NCBI GenBank assembly: GCA_029959085.1
Contig: JARWIR010000031.1
Coordinates: 5,952,001-6,016,000 of the forward strand
DNA length: 64,000 bases
Direction of reading: 5' to 3'
Origin: Nemophila menziesii
Taxonomy: Eukaryota; Streptophyta; Magnoliopsida; Boraginales; Hydrophyllaceae
Below, piece by piece: positions 47,774-58,630 of this stretch. Each line of letters opens with the position of its first letter. Positions within the stretch are counted from its first letter, which is position 1. The translations under genes were made by a program, and so were the position numbers. The notes beneath the pieces were generated by a model. That model ran no database searches. It was given only the letters and a program-made list of their open reading frames with translations, and was not told the origin of the DNA.

Positions 47774-47910
47774 CTTCAATAAACCTCTTGAGCATTACCT
47801 GAATAAAAATCTGTACAACAAAAACAAAAACAAAAACCAAGCGTAAAACTGAAACTAAATAATAAACAATTAAAACTACTAAAGATTAACACTGGGGTCT
47901 CACGCTACCG

Positions 47911-47928
47911 TCCCCGGCAGCGGCGCCA
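47911..47928 (-). other. Primer-binding site (tRNA-Asp)
   Basis: Plus-strand TCCCCGGCAGCGGCGCCA matches the 3' end of plant tRNA-Asp at 17 of 18 positions. It is six bases from the 5' LTR. Confidence 0.93.
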
Positions 47929-47934
47929 AAAACT

Positions 47935-49716
47935 TGGTGGGTCCTGGTGTGTTATTAAATTAAGTACGAAAGTAAAGGGACCACAATCACCGCAAGTGTA
48001 CGGTTGTCCAAGTAATATTCGATAAATCGAGTTCGTTCGCAGGAACAGATTAGGTTCAACTCTAGTATTAATCAGGTAGCAAGAATAATTATTTAACAGA
48101 AAAGTAAAATAATATGGTTTTTGTTTGGTTTTCTTAATAACTAAGATGTAATAAAATAAGACTAAAAGTAAATACCAGAAAAGAAATAATGCAAGTAAAA
48201 GACGACTTCAGATATGAGAGGTACTTGGGTCTCGCAAAGAATCTTCCTAATTAATATAACTTATGCTATGTTTAAGGGTAGAATTGGTATTAGTATACTA
48301 GTCGGGACTCTAATATCTCCTAGCCCCCTGTCGGGTGGACCTAGGAGCTATCCTAAAGTACTATAAACACCTGTATGGTCGAATATGCCTCTTCGGATGA
48401 TATGATTTTACCTCTTTGTCTATATAACTAGTTAAGCGTGTCGGTCAATAACGGACATTACACGGGTATTACCTAGATCTGTATTCAAACCACCCTGTCG
48501 GATGATCACTTCGCCACTAAATTGAATAGCCCAAATACTAACAGCTAATTCTAGTTGTGCGGAAAAGAATTAGTAAATAAGAACAAAGTAATATCCAATG
48601 TCTAAGACTCAATTCAATTTAAATCTAAACAATCCCAAAATTTAAAACGTAAATTAAATTAACTAGGGTTCATCCCTTTATTGCGATTCTCAAAGATATA
48701 AAAGTTTAGCTCATGGTAAATTTAAAGACTGAAATTAAATAGAAAGACATCATATTCAATTACAGAAAAGAAATATATAACCTAAAGATTAGATAACTGT
48801 TGATGGAAGAACAGAATTCCTCCAGCTCTAGCTTCTCCTCTGCCTCCTTGCTCTGAAGTGTGTGACTCTCTTTCTAAGGATAATATAAATTGTGTAAAAT
48901 ATGAGAGGCACTGAATTATGAGGTCTAAGGGTGTATTTATAGGTGTTAGCAGGCCCTAGGTCGAATTACTTGGAGTGGAAGACAAGGCAAGAACTCTTAA
49001 ATTCGTAGCCCTAATCTAGGAAAGGTAAGATTATGCTGCTAATTTGTTTTGGTCATATCTCATTCAATACTTATCCGTTTGAGGAGTTCCAATATATGAA
49101 ACTGCTTGTCTTGGAAAGAGCTTCCTATTGGTGTAGACCACTCATCCTGATTCCTAGCCAATCTTTAGTTATGAACTCATCTTTGAAATGTTGCTGGAAT
49201 TTCATATTCATAAGGCAGCTTTATCTTTTCCTTCTTTGCATATATCTTTCCTAAATCTTCTTATTTCCATGTAAATCTTCTATCCATTACTTATTTATCT
49301 TGACTTGGTCTCTAAGTAATTACCATATATCTTTTAAAGCTTCACAATAAATAAATAATTAAACCGCATATGCTTTAAAAATAATAAATCCATAATTCAA
49401 GACTAGAAATAGGAAAGTGCACTCTAAAATTAGAAACTCGAATAAAAATACTTCCTAACACACTAAAATACCCTAAGACTTAAATTCTCACTTCTCCTCC
49501 TTGCAATGGTCTTTCATGAAATTCAAGAACCTACTAACTTTGCACTAAAAAATTATCAAATTTACGCACAAAAGCTCATAAAACGCAAATAGTCAATTTT
49601 CAAGGGAAGAAAGTGCAATATGATCAATTAGGCATAAAAGTCTATCAAATAAGTCATTTATTCACCTAAAAGGATATCTCCAAAGGGCTAATAATTAGAA
49701 CAAATAGGAGACATCA
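47935..49716 (-). repeat. 5' LTR of the non-autonomous element
   Basis: 1782 bases, same ends as the other copy, TATA box at 48934-48942 (minus). The CACCGCAAGTGTACGGTTG block at 47989 is the LTR end motif shared by the family. Confidence 0.95.
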
Positions 49717-49721
49717 ATTTC

Positions 49722-50749
49722 CAAAAGAGCACACTGGAAGATCGTAATCTAGTATGTCTTGAGAAATCCTATCCAACTCCTTCTAGGTCATTCACCTAGT
49801 GAAAAAATTCTATACTGGTTCTTGCCTATCTCTAGGTTTTAATGACTTCTTTGTCAACTATGTCCGCAAATTCTTAGATATTATCTGAATTTTGAGGTAA
49901 TATCACCAGCTGCCCACCATTTTCCTTTCTTGTTCGAATAAAGGAGCATGCTCCATTTCAATCCTCAAATTAATATCTCATCTTTATTTAGTTGTGACAA
50001 AAAAAGATAAACTTACATAGAATTACCAAATTGTAATAAAATCCTCTAGAGAAATTAAATAACAAAAAATAGATTAGGTTAGTAAAATTTTTGTTGTTTC
50101 TATGATGAATATGTAAGTTTGCATAATTAAGACTTATACTGCAATTTACTTGAAAAATAATTTATATAGGAGCATATATTACGATTTTTTCATAATAGAG
50201 GGACCATAATGCAATTAACCTTAGATTTGTGTACAGAGCTATCTCTCCATGCGCTAGTTTTCTCGAGTATGTAATGAAGTGATACATCTTAGTTATTGGA
50301 TCATGAACATTTGATTCTATGAATTGAATCTCTTGTTCTTCATTATATTCTTATGGACTTGTTTGAGTTTCAAAAGTTTCAATATCATCTGGGCAATCTA
50401 TAAATTCATCTTTTCCCAATTCTTCGACTACTTGAGTAATTTGATTCAAATCAATAAATTTATCTTGTAGAAGCTTAACTTAATTTTCATGCTTATTCAA
50501 AAATTAATTAATAGAACATAAAAGGTATACTACTGGCCCTTCTAATTATAACATGACAAAAGCACTGTGATTCTGTATGTGTACTAAAAATGGTTAATTA
50601 CACCATCTATCACCGTGTTATGCATAATAATCAAACCTAACACTGCATTGAAAAATTCAATAAATATATATGAATTATGAACTATATATATAACAATCAA
50701 CCAAACCTAACACTTTTGCAAACTAAATGTCCATGTACAACACGTATGG
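49722..50749. repeat. Duplicated segment, copy 2, fourth part
   Basis: Continues copy 1 from about 12795 (AGAGCACACTGGAAGATCGTAATC) to about 13735, where similarity ends near the MITE of copy 1. It contains the minus-strand coding remnant described separately. Confidence 0.85.
50240..50490 (-). pseudogene. Unidentified coding remnant, better preserved copy
   Basis: The minus strand reads KLLQDKFIDLNQITQVVEEL, GKDEFIDCPDDIETFETQTS, one stop, EYNEEQEIQFIESNVHDPIT and KMYHFITYSRKL. Copy 1 (13590-13330) encodes a near-identical protein with one frameshift and one stop in other places. Function not recognised. Confidence 0.45.
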
Positions 50750-50754
50750 ATAAT

Positions 50755-52054
50755 TGATGTCTCCTTATTTCTGATATATTAATCTATACTTGAAACGTCA
50801 TTTTAGGGTTATTTAGTAACTAATTTCTAGATTTTCCCCATTTATTCATACCTTACACTTTCTTTTCTAGTTTTAGGTGTTTTGCTATTTTGTGAGGTTT
50901 TGTGTGTAATTTGTGTGTTATTTGTGTAGCACTTAGGTATATGGAAGCTATTGCACCTATGGAAACTAATTTGAAGTGGAAAAGTAAAGGAAATCCTTTA
51001 GTCAAAGTAAAAAAGATGAAGAGTTTTGAATGAGATATGACCAAATCAATATCTGCAAAGGTTTATCCTGTCCTACAATTTAGGGATACAAATTTTGTAA
51101 GATTATGACTCCCTAACTTGGGGCTTACTCCATGTTTAGACCAAGGGCTTATATATATCCATTCCTACCTCGGAGAAATCATCCTTGGCCAGCTACAAAC
51201 CATCAAAATACCAAGAAGAAGCTTACATTAAAAGAAGAGAAGAAAAGAAGGAGTTGGACACTATTCATTCCATTCTAACCCTTCAACTTTGTAATTTATT
51301 TTCTTTCTTTATCTAGTGAGTTCTAATTCTATTTAGCTTATGATTAGCATAAGGGTATGACCCCTAGACTTTTTTTATCTTTTTTAATTTGGGGTGTCTT
51401 TTTACATTTAACTGAAATTAGTAGTGTTATCTATGTTTTTATGGGCTTTGATGTATTATCTATAGTTCTTGCAGTGACTAACATATAGGATTACCATAGT
51501 AGTTAGATGGTCACCTGGAAGGGGTGTCTAATTATTGAAACACCACATAAACGTCTAGTGTGCGGTAGTGAATCCTGGCTATTTCCTATCACAAGTCCCA
51601 TGGTAATTGTTAGGTCGACATCTAAGTCCACCCGGAACGGGGTTAGGAGGAATATGGAATCCTGGCTATTGCATATCACACAATTATCCCTTACATAAGT
51701 AGGTCAAAACACAAGGCTAGTGTGGATATATGCTATATCTCGAGCTAAACTCTCATAATACTTCTCTCTTTCTATTTATTTTCATGTCTTTATTTTATTC
51801 AATTAATTGTTTAGAGTATTAAAAATCAAACAAATATTTTAGTCTTTTTTTAGCGTATTATTATTCTAACTTCTTTTATTCGCATTTTATATTTGCATTA
51901 TCCCTAAGCTAACTTTCGTAGTCCTTGCGAATGAATTCTACTTATCAATTAAACTTGCATACCATATGTGATACTTGCAATGAGTTAGGTGATTGGTAGG
52001 GTGATAGTTCATATATTTTATTATCATTATTTTATCACACCCTACAAGCCACCA
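50755..52054 (+). repeat. Solo LTR, 1.30 kb, with perfect target duplication
   Basis: ATAAT at 50750-50754 and 52055-52059 flanks an LTR from TGATGTCTCC to AAGCCACCA. It contains CACCACATAAACGTCTAGTG (51541), the inverse of the block in the LTRs at 1647 and 31365, and a TATATATA-type promoter region at 51151. No internal sequence. Confidence 0.93.
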
Positions 52055-52059
52055 ATAAT

Positions 52060-52585
52060 TCAATGCCTTGATCAATAAAATCACATATTCACTTAACTAA
52101 TGATACATGCTCATTTGAAGAAGTGTCTATAGTCTATCATCAAACACCATTTGTAGACAATTCTAACTATCTTACGTTTGTAGCATACCTAAATATTGAT
52201 ATACTAATCTACAACAAACAAATTATGTTATACAGAGAATCCAATTAATTACCAGAATAAATAAACAACTCATTTTTCCTTTACGAAATTATAATCTCCT
52301 GGAACCAAAATTGCTACTAACCTAAGTAGGTCAGTCCATTCAGTGCTAAACTTATTGGGTTGATGTCATTGCTGCAGGTTGTTGATTATGGTGGATCAGA
52401 ATGACATAAGTGTAGCTTTTGTTCAGCAGTGGATGTGAAGAGAGGGGCGGAAGAAAGCTAGAGGTTAGGACTGTTGAGTTTTTTGTTTCAAAAGTAAAGA
52501 TGGAGTGTTTTTTTAGCTAGTATATATATAGTAGGGGTAGATTAGGCATTTTTAACTTGTTTTGTTTGGATAAATCTGGATCATC
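52060..52585. other. Stretch specific to copy 2
   Basis: Absent from copy 1, which has a MITE and about 100 bases of other sequence there. No element ends or open frame supported. The segment TGCTGCAGGTTGTTGATTAT to GTGAAGAGAGGGGCGG (52370-52447) has more balanced composition and could be a gene relic. Confidence 0.3.
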
Positions 52586-53321
52586 GATTGTCTAATATTT
52601 TAGCTAACTCAAGTCAGTCAAAAGTGGTCCGTTAGTCTCTTTACAAAATCTTAACAACTTGGATTTTCACAGAAAAAAATGTCCATAACTATTCTAATTG
52701 AACTCTAATTTGCAAACCGTTTCTTCTTACACTAATTTCCTTTATTTGGAACTTTAGGATTAAGAAACTTACTTTGTTTAAGTATCATCCCAATATCTCC
52801 AGTTTTATGTCCCATTCTATTGATCCTAATACATTGATCCATATTAATTTATGTATGTTGTATTTTATTCAATCTTGTTCCTACAAAGTGTTCAAACAAG
52901 GAGAAATAGATTTCTCTAAAAGCTATTATTGGAATTTTATTTTTTAATCAAAATTCTTGTAATGAATAATTTTAAGATAATTTAAATAAAAAATAAAAAA
53001 CTTAAAACATAAATTTAAAAAATGAGATCATAAATAAAACTAGAACATAAACATTATATGAAAATTTAGTCAATTACATTATAATTATAAAATATTTTCG
53101 CGGATAGATTCCTTTTTGGACTAAATAAACCTATGAATTTAGCCTTCACATTAGACTTGCCCTAAAAACATCGAAATAATGATGTCTCTCTTATTTTACA
53201 TGTCTTGTAGTTGGATGTGCGATTATTATATGTTTACAATTTTAAAGATTTTCCAATTTTAGATGTTGAAGTAAATAAGTTATTTAAGCAGCAAAAAACA
53301 TAAAAAAATGTTATTTTTCTA

Positions 53322-53633
53322 TTAAACATATAAAGGCCTCAGGCAATACGATTTAAAGTATAAAAAGTTACATTTATTAAATGGAAACACCCAGATCCTT
53401 TTGAGGGTGGATTTATCATAATCGCATGCATAAGGCCATCCACCTACTAATATCTCATTACATAAAGGAGAAAATTCTAGATGGTCAATCTTGTCACGTT
53501 CAATGACTTTCACTGTTTTAGGATTTTTCATTGAAAAAATTCCCATGTTCTTGTCATACACATGGGTCTTCTTCTTACTGATAATAGTCACATTAATATC
53601 CAACACATATTTTTCCTTCACAGTGACCGCCAT
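53322..53633 (-). CDS. Unidentified 103-aa open frame, conserved in both duplicates
   Basis: ATG at 53633. The protein reads AVTVKEKYVLDINVTIISKK, then THVYDKNMGIFSMKNPKTVK, then VIERDKIDHLEF and ILVGGWPYACDYDKSTLKRI. The alternation of hydrophobic and polar residues suggests beta strands. Upstream on the same strand two further open pieces (53700-53860) may be earlier coding sequence, broken by stops. The other copy (14900-15500) conserves the central part. No known family recognised. It sits on the internal side of an LTR-like remnant (54670), so it may be part of an old LTR element rather than a host gene. Confidence 0.4.
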   Translation of the reverse strand: MAVTVKEKYVLDINVTIISKKKTHVYDKNMGIFSMKNPKTVKVIERDKIDHLEFSPLCNEILVGGWPYACDYDKSTLKRIWVFPFNKCNFLYFKSYCLRPLYV

Positions 53634-54669
53634 ACGATGTTAAAAATATTTCTCTTTGTCCATGTTAACATTCATACATTTCTTAGGTGGTCTCTCTACA
53701 ATCACTAACTCTTGATCATGGTTAGCGAAAAACTTCATGTTGACATTTAAGTTGTCATGTGATTTCTTGTGGAGACCAAAAATGGGAAAAAGGTCACTAG
53801 GGCCTTATATGGTTCCACATCCATACACACCGTAAATGAAATGGTTTCGGAGTCTATTAAATTTGTCTTGACTCCTCCTCATGTTTGTTAAAGTATGCCC
53901 ATCATTTGGGTTGAAGTATTACCATGTTCACCAGATAAAGTTCCTTTAGGTATGAAATTCTCTCTTGTTGCGGATTCCATGTGATTGTAGGGATCATTGT
54001 GTATCTTTATGACATTCGCTGAAAACGGTTCCCAAATATGACACCAATCTGATAAAGAGAAATTCTAATAGATATTTTGTTTGTTTCTCTAGTATCAGAA
54101 TTCGTTAACTGGATTGAGCTAATAAATTTAATGAAACTGATGGATCCTGTTCATCAATGGTCAGTCTGGATTGGTAATCTTTATACATGTAAAAATGGCC
54201 AAATGCAAAAAGGGATGTGTGCTCACATGGCACTCTAACGCCCAAATATATACAGTGAACGTGGAATATGCCCATCTATGATTTAGGAATCAAGGATTGG
54301 CAAAATATATATGTTGCATGCGATAATAGTGAGAGAGTAGATGTGAAAAAGTTAGATACTTTCTTATCAAATGATCACTTGTAATGATAGGCAACTTCTT
54401 TGATTGTAGTCGACTTTTTATAGTTTATGACTCCTCTTGAAGTTTGTCTCTTAGCTTGATATGCCTAGCTTGATATTCTCTCTATGTCATTTAGACGATG
54501 AGAGAAATAGTAGAGATTGATCTTTATCTTCTTCTTGTAAATATATCTTTGCTCTCCATTCATGTCTTTCTCAATCTACACTGCCTAACCGCTTGTCTAG
54601 TCGGTAAGGGTGAAACTTGTCGTCCTTTGAGCTTAGCGTGACCAATGGTGGATTTATATAGGTAAATAT

Positions 54670-55610
54670 TGTCCCACGATGTGTGATATAAAATAAAATC
54701 TCGTAGATGGATAAATCAAAAGTGTACGAGTTGTCACAAGTTGTAAGAAGTCATAAATTATTTTCTCCATAGGGAATAAAGAGTTAAACGTGTAATTTTA
54801 ATTCAAATCTAGATATTTGTTGCAGAAAACCAAAACTAAAAAGAGATTTTTGCTTGGCTTTATATTTATTAACTATAGTAAAAATGAAACAAAACTAAAT
54901 ATTAACTATAAATAAAATAAACTAAGAATTGAATAAATGGAGGAGAAGGGGTAACTCGAGACAATTAAAATTTCAAATTAAGGGTAATTCGGGAGGTTGA
55001 TTTCTAATAAGGATTATAAATTCAACCTAAACCTATCCCAAGTAAATACGGGGCTGCTATTTAATCTTAAAAATATTTCTTGAGTGATCCTACTGAATTA
55101 TCTAGCACCTAAATTTCTAAACCATATATGATTGTCCTACCAATTTTGACATATGGGTTCTAAATTCGAAGATTCTTTAATGTCCTAGCTCTACTATTAA
55201 TCCCCATTCTCAGTTCTTTTTAATAGCCAACACATTAAGTTACTAGGCTAAAAATATTTAATTATATAAATAAATGCAAGGATATAAAGAACACATACAA
55301 ATCAACCATATATTTAAATATAAAATCCCAAATTCATACAATTTAATACAAATTCATAATTCAGGGTTCATACCCAAACATCTCAATCTACTAATGAAAC
55401 TAATTCATGGTGGAATAAAGGAAAACAAAGTATGATAGTCATTATTATCTACGAATTGTAAAGAAGGAGAAATTACACAAATTGGTTAGGAAAGAATATG
55501 AAATACGGGTTGTAATTATTTTTCCTTCCTTTTGCCCTTGATCCAAACATTCCTAGATTTAGAATGTGATAAGTGATGTGTTCCCAAAGTTATCTTTGAC
55601 ATTGATATAA
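54670..55610 (-). repeat. LTR-like remnant, second copy
   Basis: Counterpart of 16164-17110: starts TGTCCCACGATGTGTGAT, then GTGTACGAGTTGTCACAAG. Far end not defined. Confidence 0.5.
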
Positions 55611-55621
55611 GGTGTCACGAT

Positions 55622-55750
55622 TTACAGCATACCTTATGACATATTTTAAGCTGACATTATATTCGAACCATTATTTGTCTCTCGCCGACTCCTTATTATA
55701 TATAATGGTTCGAATATAATGTTGGCTTAAAAATGTCACAAGGGATGTAA
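55622..55750. repeat. Hairpin (inverted repeat) present in copy 2 only in full
   Basis: Arms of about 48 bases (55622-55672 and 55704-55750) around a 31-base loop; for example TTATATTCGAACCATT pairs with AATGGTTCGAATATAA. Copy 1 (17130-17162) has only one arm, so either copy 1 lost half or copy 2 gained an inverted duplication. Size and shape fit a small MITE. Confidence 0.8.
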
Positions 55751-55915
55751 TAAAAATAATATATTCTATAAAAAGAAAAATACCTTAAAAGTATATGTCA
55801 CGTGTCATTCAAGGGTGAAAACCTAACAGTGCTATATAAGGACTAATAATTTGACAAAAAACAAGTTCAACTGCCATTTAGTCAATCTTTTAAACTCAAG
55901 GACCAACTTGGTAAA

Positions 55916-56151
55916 TAATTCAAAGTTCAGCAATTATCCGGGTAAGTTAAGGTCTAAGTGGTCAGGTCCATACATTGTGACCAAAGTTACACCTCATGGA
56001 GCGATAGAAATAGAACACCCGCTAGAGAACCGTACCTTCATGTTGAACGGTCATAGATTAAAGATATACCATGGAGGTGAAGATACCAACCACTTGGAAG
56101 TTCCACATCCCAGGGGAGGTCATGTATCTCCTCGAGACTCCTTAGAAGCGT
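55916..56151 (+). pseudogene. pol: Integrase C-terminus (end of Athila pol)
   Basis: Reads SKFSNYPGKLRSKWSGPYIV, TKVTPHGAIEIEHPLENRTF, MLNGHRLKIYHGGED and ends at TGA 56152-56154. This is the typical Athila pol end after the integrase core (LR-KWSGP, VT-V-PHGAIEI, F-VNGHRLK). Only about 78 codons remain, cut at the left by the junction with the duplicated segment. The part that remains has no internal stop. Confidence 0.88.
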
Positions 56152-56374
56152 GAGGTAACCCGTCGAGCTTAACGACGTTAAACAAAAGCCAATTCTTTGT
56201 ATATTAGTTTGAGTTTTTACTTTTCGCAATGTAAAATAGTTTGATTTTCATAATTTTAGTGTTTATTATTAAGAAATGAGGAATGGTAGTTGTTTTTGAT
56301 GATTTTAGGGGTAAAAAGGTCATGAGTTTGGGGTCGAAAGGGCGAAAATAGAAGAAAAAGTGGTTGGTTGTCCA

Positions 56375-56930
56375 GGAGAAACTGGGTACCCGGTTTCGCA
56401 AAAACCGGGAACCCGATTTTGGAGCTGGTACCAACCTCCCACACGCAACACCTGGCGTCTTGGTTCACGACACAGCGTCACGAACCCGGTACCCGGATTT
56501 CACATAACCGGGAACCCGGTTTCGAGTGCTGTGATTTTCGAGACTTCTGACCCAGCGTCTTGGAAGGCAGCCTTTTGCTGCGTGTTCATTCGGGATATCG
56601 ACGGAAAACCGGGTACCCGGATTTCACAAAACCGGGAACCCGGTTTTGGTGCTGTGATTTTCTAAAGTTCTGACCCAGCGTTCTGGGTCCCGCGTTGCGT
56701 TGCGTCACCATCTTGCGTGTCCGCCCTATCAGCGTTATAAACCGGGTACCCGGATGCGCACAAACCGGGAACCCGGTTTCGAAGGGTGATTCTGACCCAA
56801 CGTCTTGAGGTCCAACCATTACTTGCGTGTTGAGGTAAAAAAAAATTAATTAAGTAATTTTCCGCGCCGACACAGCGACGCGGAACCGGGTACCCGGATT
56901 TCAAAAACCGGGAACCCGGTTTTGAAGCTG
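56375..56930. repeat. GC-rich tandem repeats with CCGGGTACCCGG palindromes
   Basis: Five units, about 110-140 bases apart, each with the palindromic pair CCGGGTACCCGG and CCGGGAACCCGG (or variants) separated by about 20 bases, often followed by GCTGTGATTTT and TTCTGACCCAGCGTCT. Cores lie near 56387, 56490, 56612, 56742 and 56886. A lone CCGGGAACCCGG occurs at 59434. They lie in the untranslated stretch between pol and the next ORF. Confidence 0.92.
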
Positions 56931-57290
56931 TGATGGCGGTTTTGAGTGTTTTAACCTAGTTTTCTTAGCCTCTTCTGCAAGTTTTTACCTAAAACACACC
57001 AATAGCCTCCCACCTCCGAAAATCATCATTAAAACCTTTATATATCATCAAATCCTACCATCTTTCACCACAAAAACACAAGACCAACTCACCTCCTCTC
57101 CAAAATAACATCAAATCCTTAGTTTTTCCCAAAGATTTCTCTTCACCCAATCCTTAAATTAAACCAATTCTTTCTTCTCCCATTCAAAGTGAACAATACC
57201 CATCTCATATTCCACCTTCTTCTTCAATTCCTAAGCCTCAAAACATCAAATTTCTAAAATTTTCTCTAGTTTCTCACTATTTGAAGTTTT

Positions 57291-57303
57291 GAGTTTGGGG
57301 TGG
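57291..57303 (+). other. PPT-like GAGTTTGGGGT motif before the 3' ORF
   Basis: TGAGTTTGGGGTG lies seven bases upstream of ATGACTAACAG. The same word is found at 58720-58733, 59265-59280 and in the true PPT at 60071-60087, and five times in the non-autonomous element. Confidence 0.6.
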
Positions 57304-57309
57304 AAAGAG

Positions 57310-58630
57310 ATGACTAACAGAACCGGTGATTTTCCGAAGGACTGCTCCTAGAAAGAAAACCACCATTGGTGGTACCTAAGAACAAGCTATTGAGATTCCT
57401 GATTCGCTACCTAAACGAAAAATTGATGAAGTTAAGCTTGCTCCCAAGAGAAAAGAAATCACAGGTCAAAAGAGAAGATTAATTGATGAGCCAGGAAGTG
57501 AGGAAGAACATGAAGATGAGATTGCAAAGAAAATTGAGGATGAAACAGAACAAGAAGTTCTGGAGGTACCAGTTCAACAGAAACCCCCGCGAATGAAGAT
57601 GTGGGCCCATAAGCCAAAGAGGGTTTATACTTATTGGAATGATCAGGTTCGTGAAAGAATTGAATTTTTGAAGTTTGCTGAGGAGACAGATTTTCCTAAG
57701 GGTATTATGAGTAGTGCTCACAAGGAATATGTTGTGGCTTGTGACAAGTTTGGTTGGAAAGAATTAAGAGAAAGGAAGCTTGAGTTTATTCCTACTTTTG
57801 TGCGAGAATTTTATGAAGGTTTAGCTATTTCCCGTGAGGCAATTGAAATTCGCAAAAAGGTAGTTCCTTTCTCTATTGAACTTATTCGGAAATCTTTGAA
57901 ATTACCCAACTTTTCTGGATTATGTCCATTCCAAGACACTCTTAATGACACTTCTTTCGATTATGAATCCCTTTGGGGGAACGTGCTTATTAATGGGGCT
58001 AGCCCAATCCCTGAAGGAGAAACGTATCCTGGACAGTTTTACAGCAGTAATTTGACATCTCGTGTGAAGGTTTGGTCTCGTTTCATAATCCCTACTTTCT
58101 TTGGAATTTAACACACATCCGAGTTGAAGAAGTAACATATAATTTTCATCAAGTGTGTTTTGGAGGAGAAACCGATGAACGTTGTTAAAATTATTTATGA
58201 CACAATCATGGAATTCGCGAGAGCCCCAATGAAACAACAAAATCTCAAGTTCCCTTGTACTATCACTACTTTGTGCTTAGACGCAAAGATTCCGCGTAGG
58301 AACGCAGATATTGACGGTGTTTCAGTTGGTGTGAGCATGGCATTGAGTACGATTCAGAATATCCATGATGAAGCAACACGAACTACGAAGACTCCTAGAG
58401 CTCCTCCATCAAAGAAAGAGAAGATTGTGCCTGAGTTGGAATCAAAGATTAAGGTGTTGGAAGAGAATCAAGAGAAGATGATTGCTACCTTAGGAAACGT
58501 GACAAGAGAATTGGACCTTCTTCGAACTTTAATCTTAGACGTAAACACACTTCAAAACGCGATTTATGATGCTGTTACGCGAGATAAAGGTCCAGAACGC
58601 AACACCGATAACCAGCCACGCGCTGGTTAA
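57310..58630 (+). pseudogene. Env-position 3' ORF, putative plant transposon protein domain plus coiled coil
   Basis: Lies between pol and the 3' LTR, where some Athila-group elements carry an extra ORF. Start ATG at 57310. Basic and acidic N-terminus (RRLIDEPGSEEEHED near 57480). The central domain (57640-58290) includes KFGWKELRERKLEFIPTFVR, EFYEGLAISREAIEIRKKVV and PFSIELIRKSLKLP, then after two stops MNVVKIIYDTIMEFARAP and LKFPCTITTLCLDAKIP. It resembles the putative plant transposon protein domain (PF20167), by memory of its pattern. The C-terminal helix (ELESKIKVLEENQEKMIATL) is a likely coiled coil. Breaks: a frameshift near 57335 and stops near 57377, 58109 and 58133. No signal peptide or membrane segment is visible, so an envelope function is not supported. 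Confidence 0.65.

Larger units (their letters stand above)
42375..49716 (-). mobile_element. Complete non-autonomous LTR retrotransposon, 7.34 kb, no pol
   Basis: Two LTRs (42375-44114 and 47935-49716), a perfect 5-base target duplication ATTTC (42370-42374 and 49717-49721), a PBS beside the right LTR and a PPT beside the left one. The internal region of 3.8 kb has three small open frames but no protease, reverse transcriptase, RNase H or integrase. LTR end and 3' region similarity to the Athila-like element at 55916-61657 suggests it is mobilised by that lineage. The LTRs differ by an estimated few percent plus one indel of about 40 bases, so it is not recent. Confidence 0.93.
52586..55915. 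repeat. Duplicated segment, copy 2, last part
   Basis: Matches about 14115-17279. It ends at GGTAAA (55915); beyond it the Athila integrase C-terminus begins, whereas copy 1 continues into unrelated DNA. Confidence 0.88.

Noticed and set aside
56256..56904. Several overlapping frames on both strands around 56.3-56.9 kb
   Set aside because: They run through palindromic tandem repeats, which keep frames open on both strands; no independent evidence of coding.
56382..56925. CRISPR-like array
   Set aside because: Repeats are long, palindromic and diverged with related spacers, and the DNA is a plant retrotransposon.
57310..58630. Envelope glycoprotein identity for the 3' ORF
   Set aside because: No signal peptide, transmembrane helix or cleavage site is visible; position alone is not enough.
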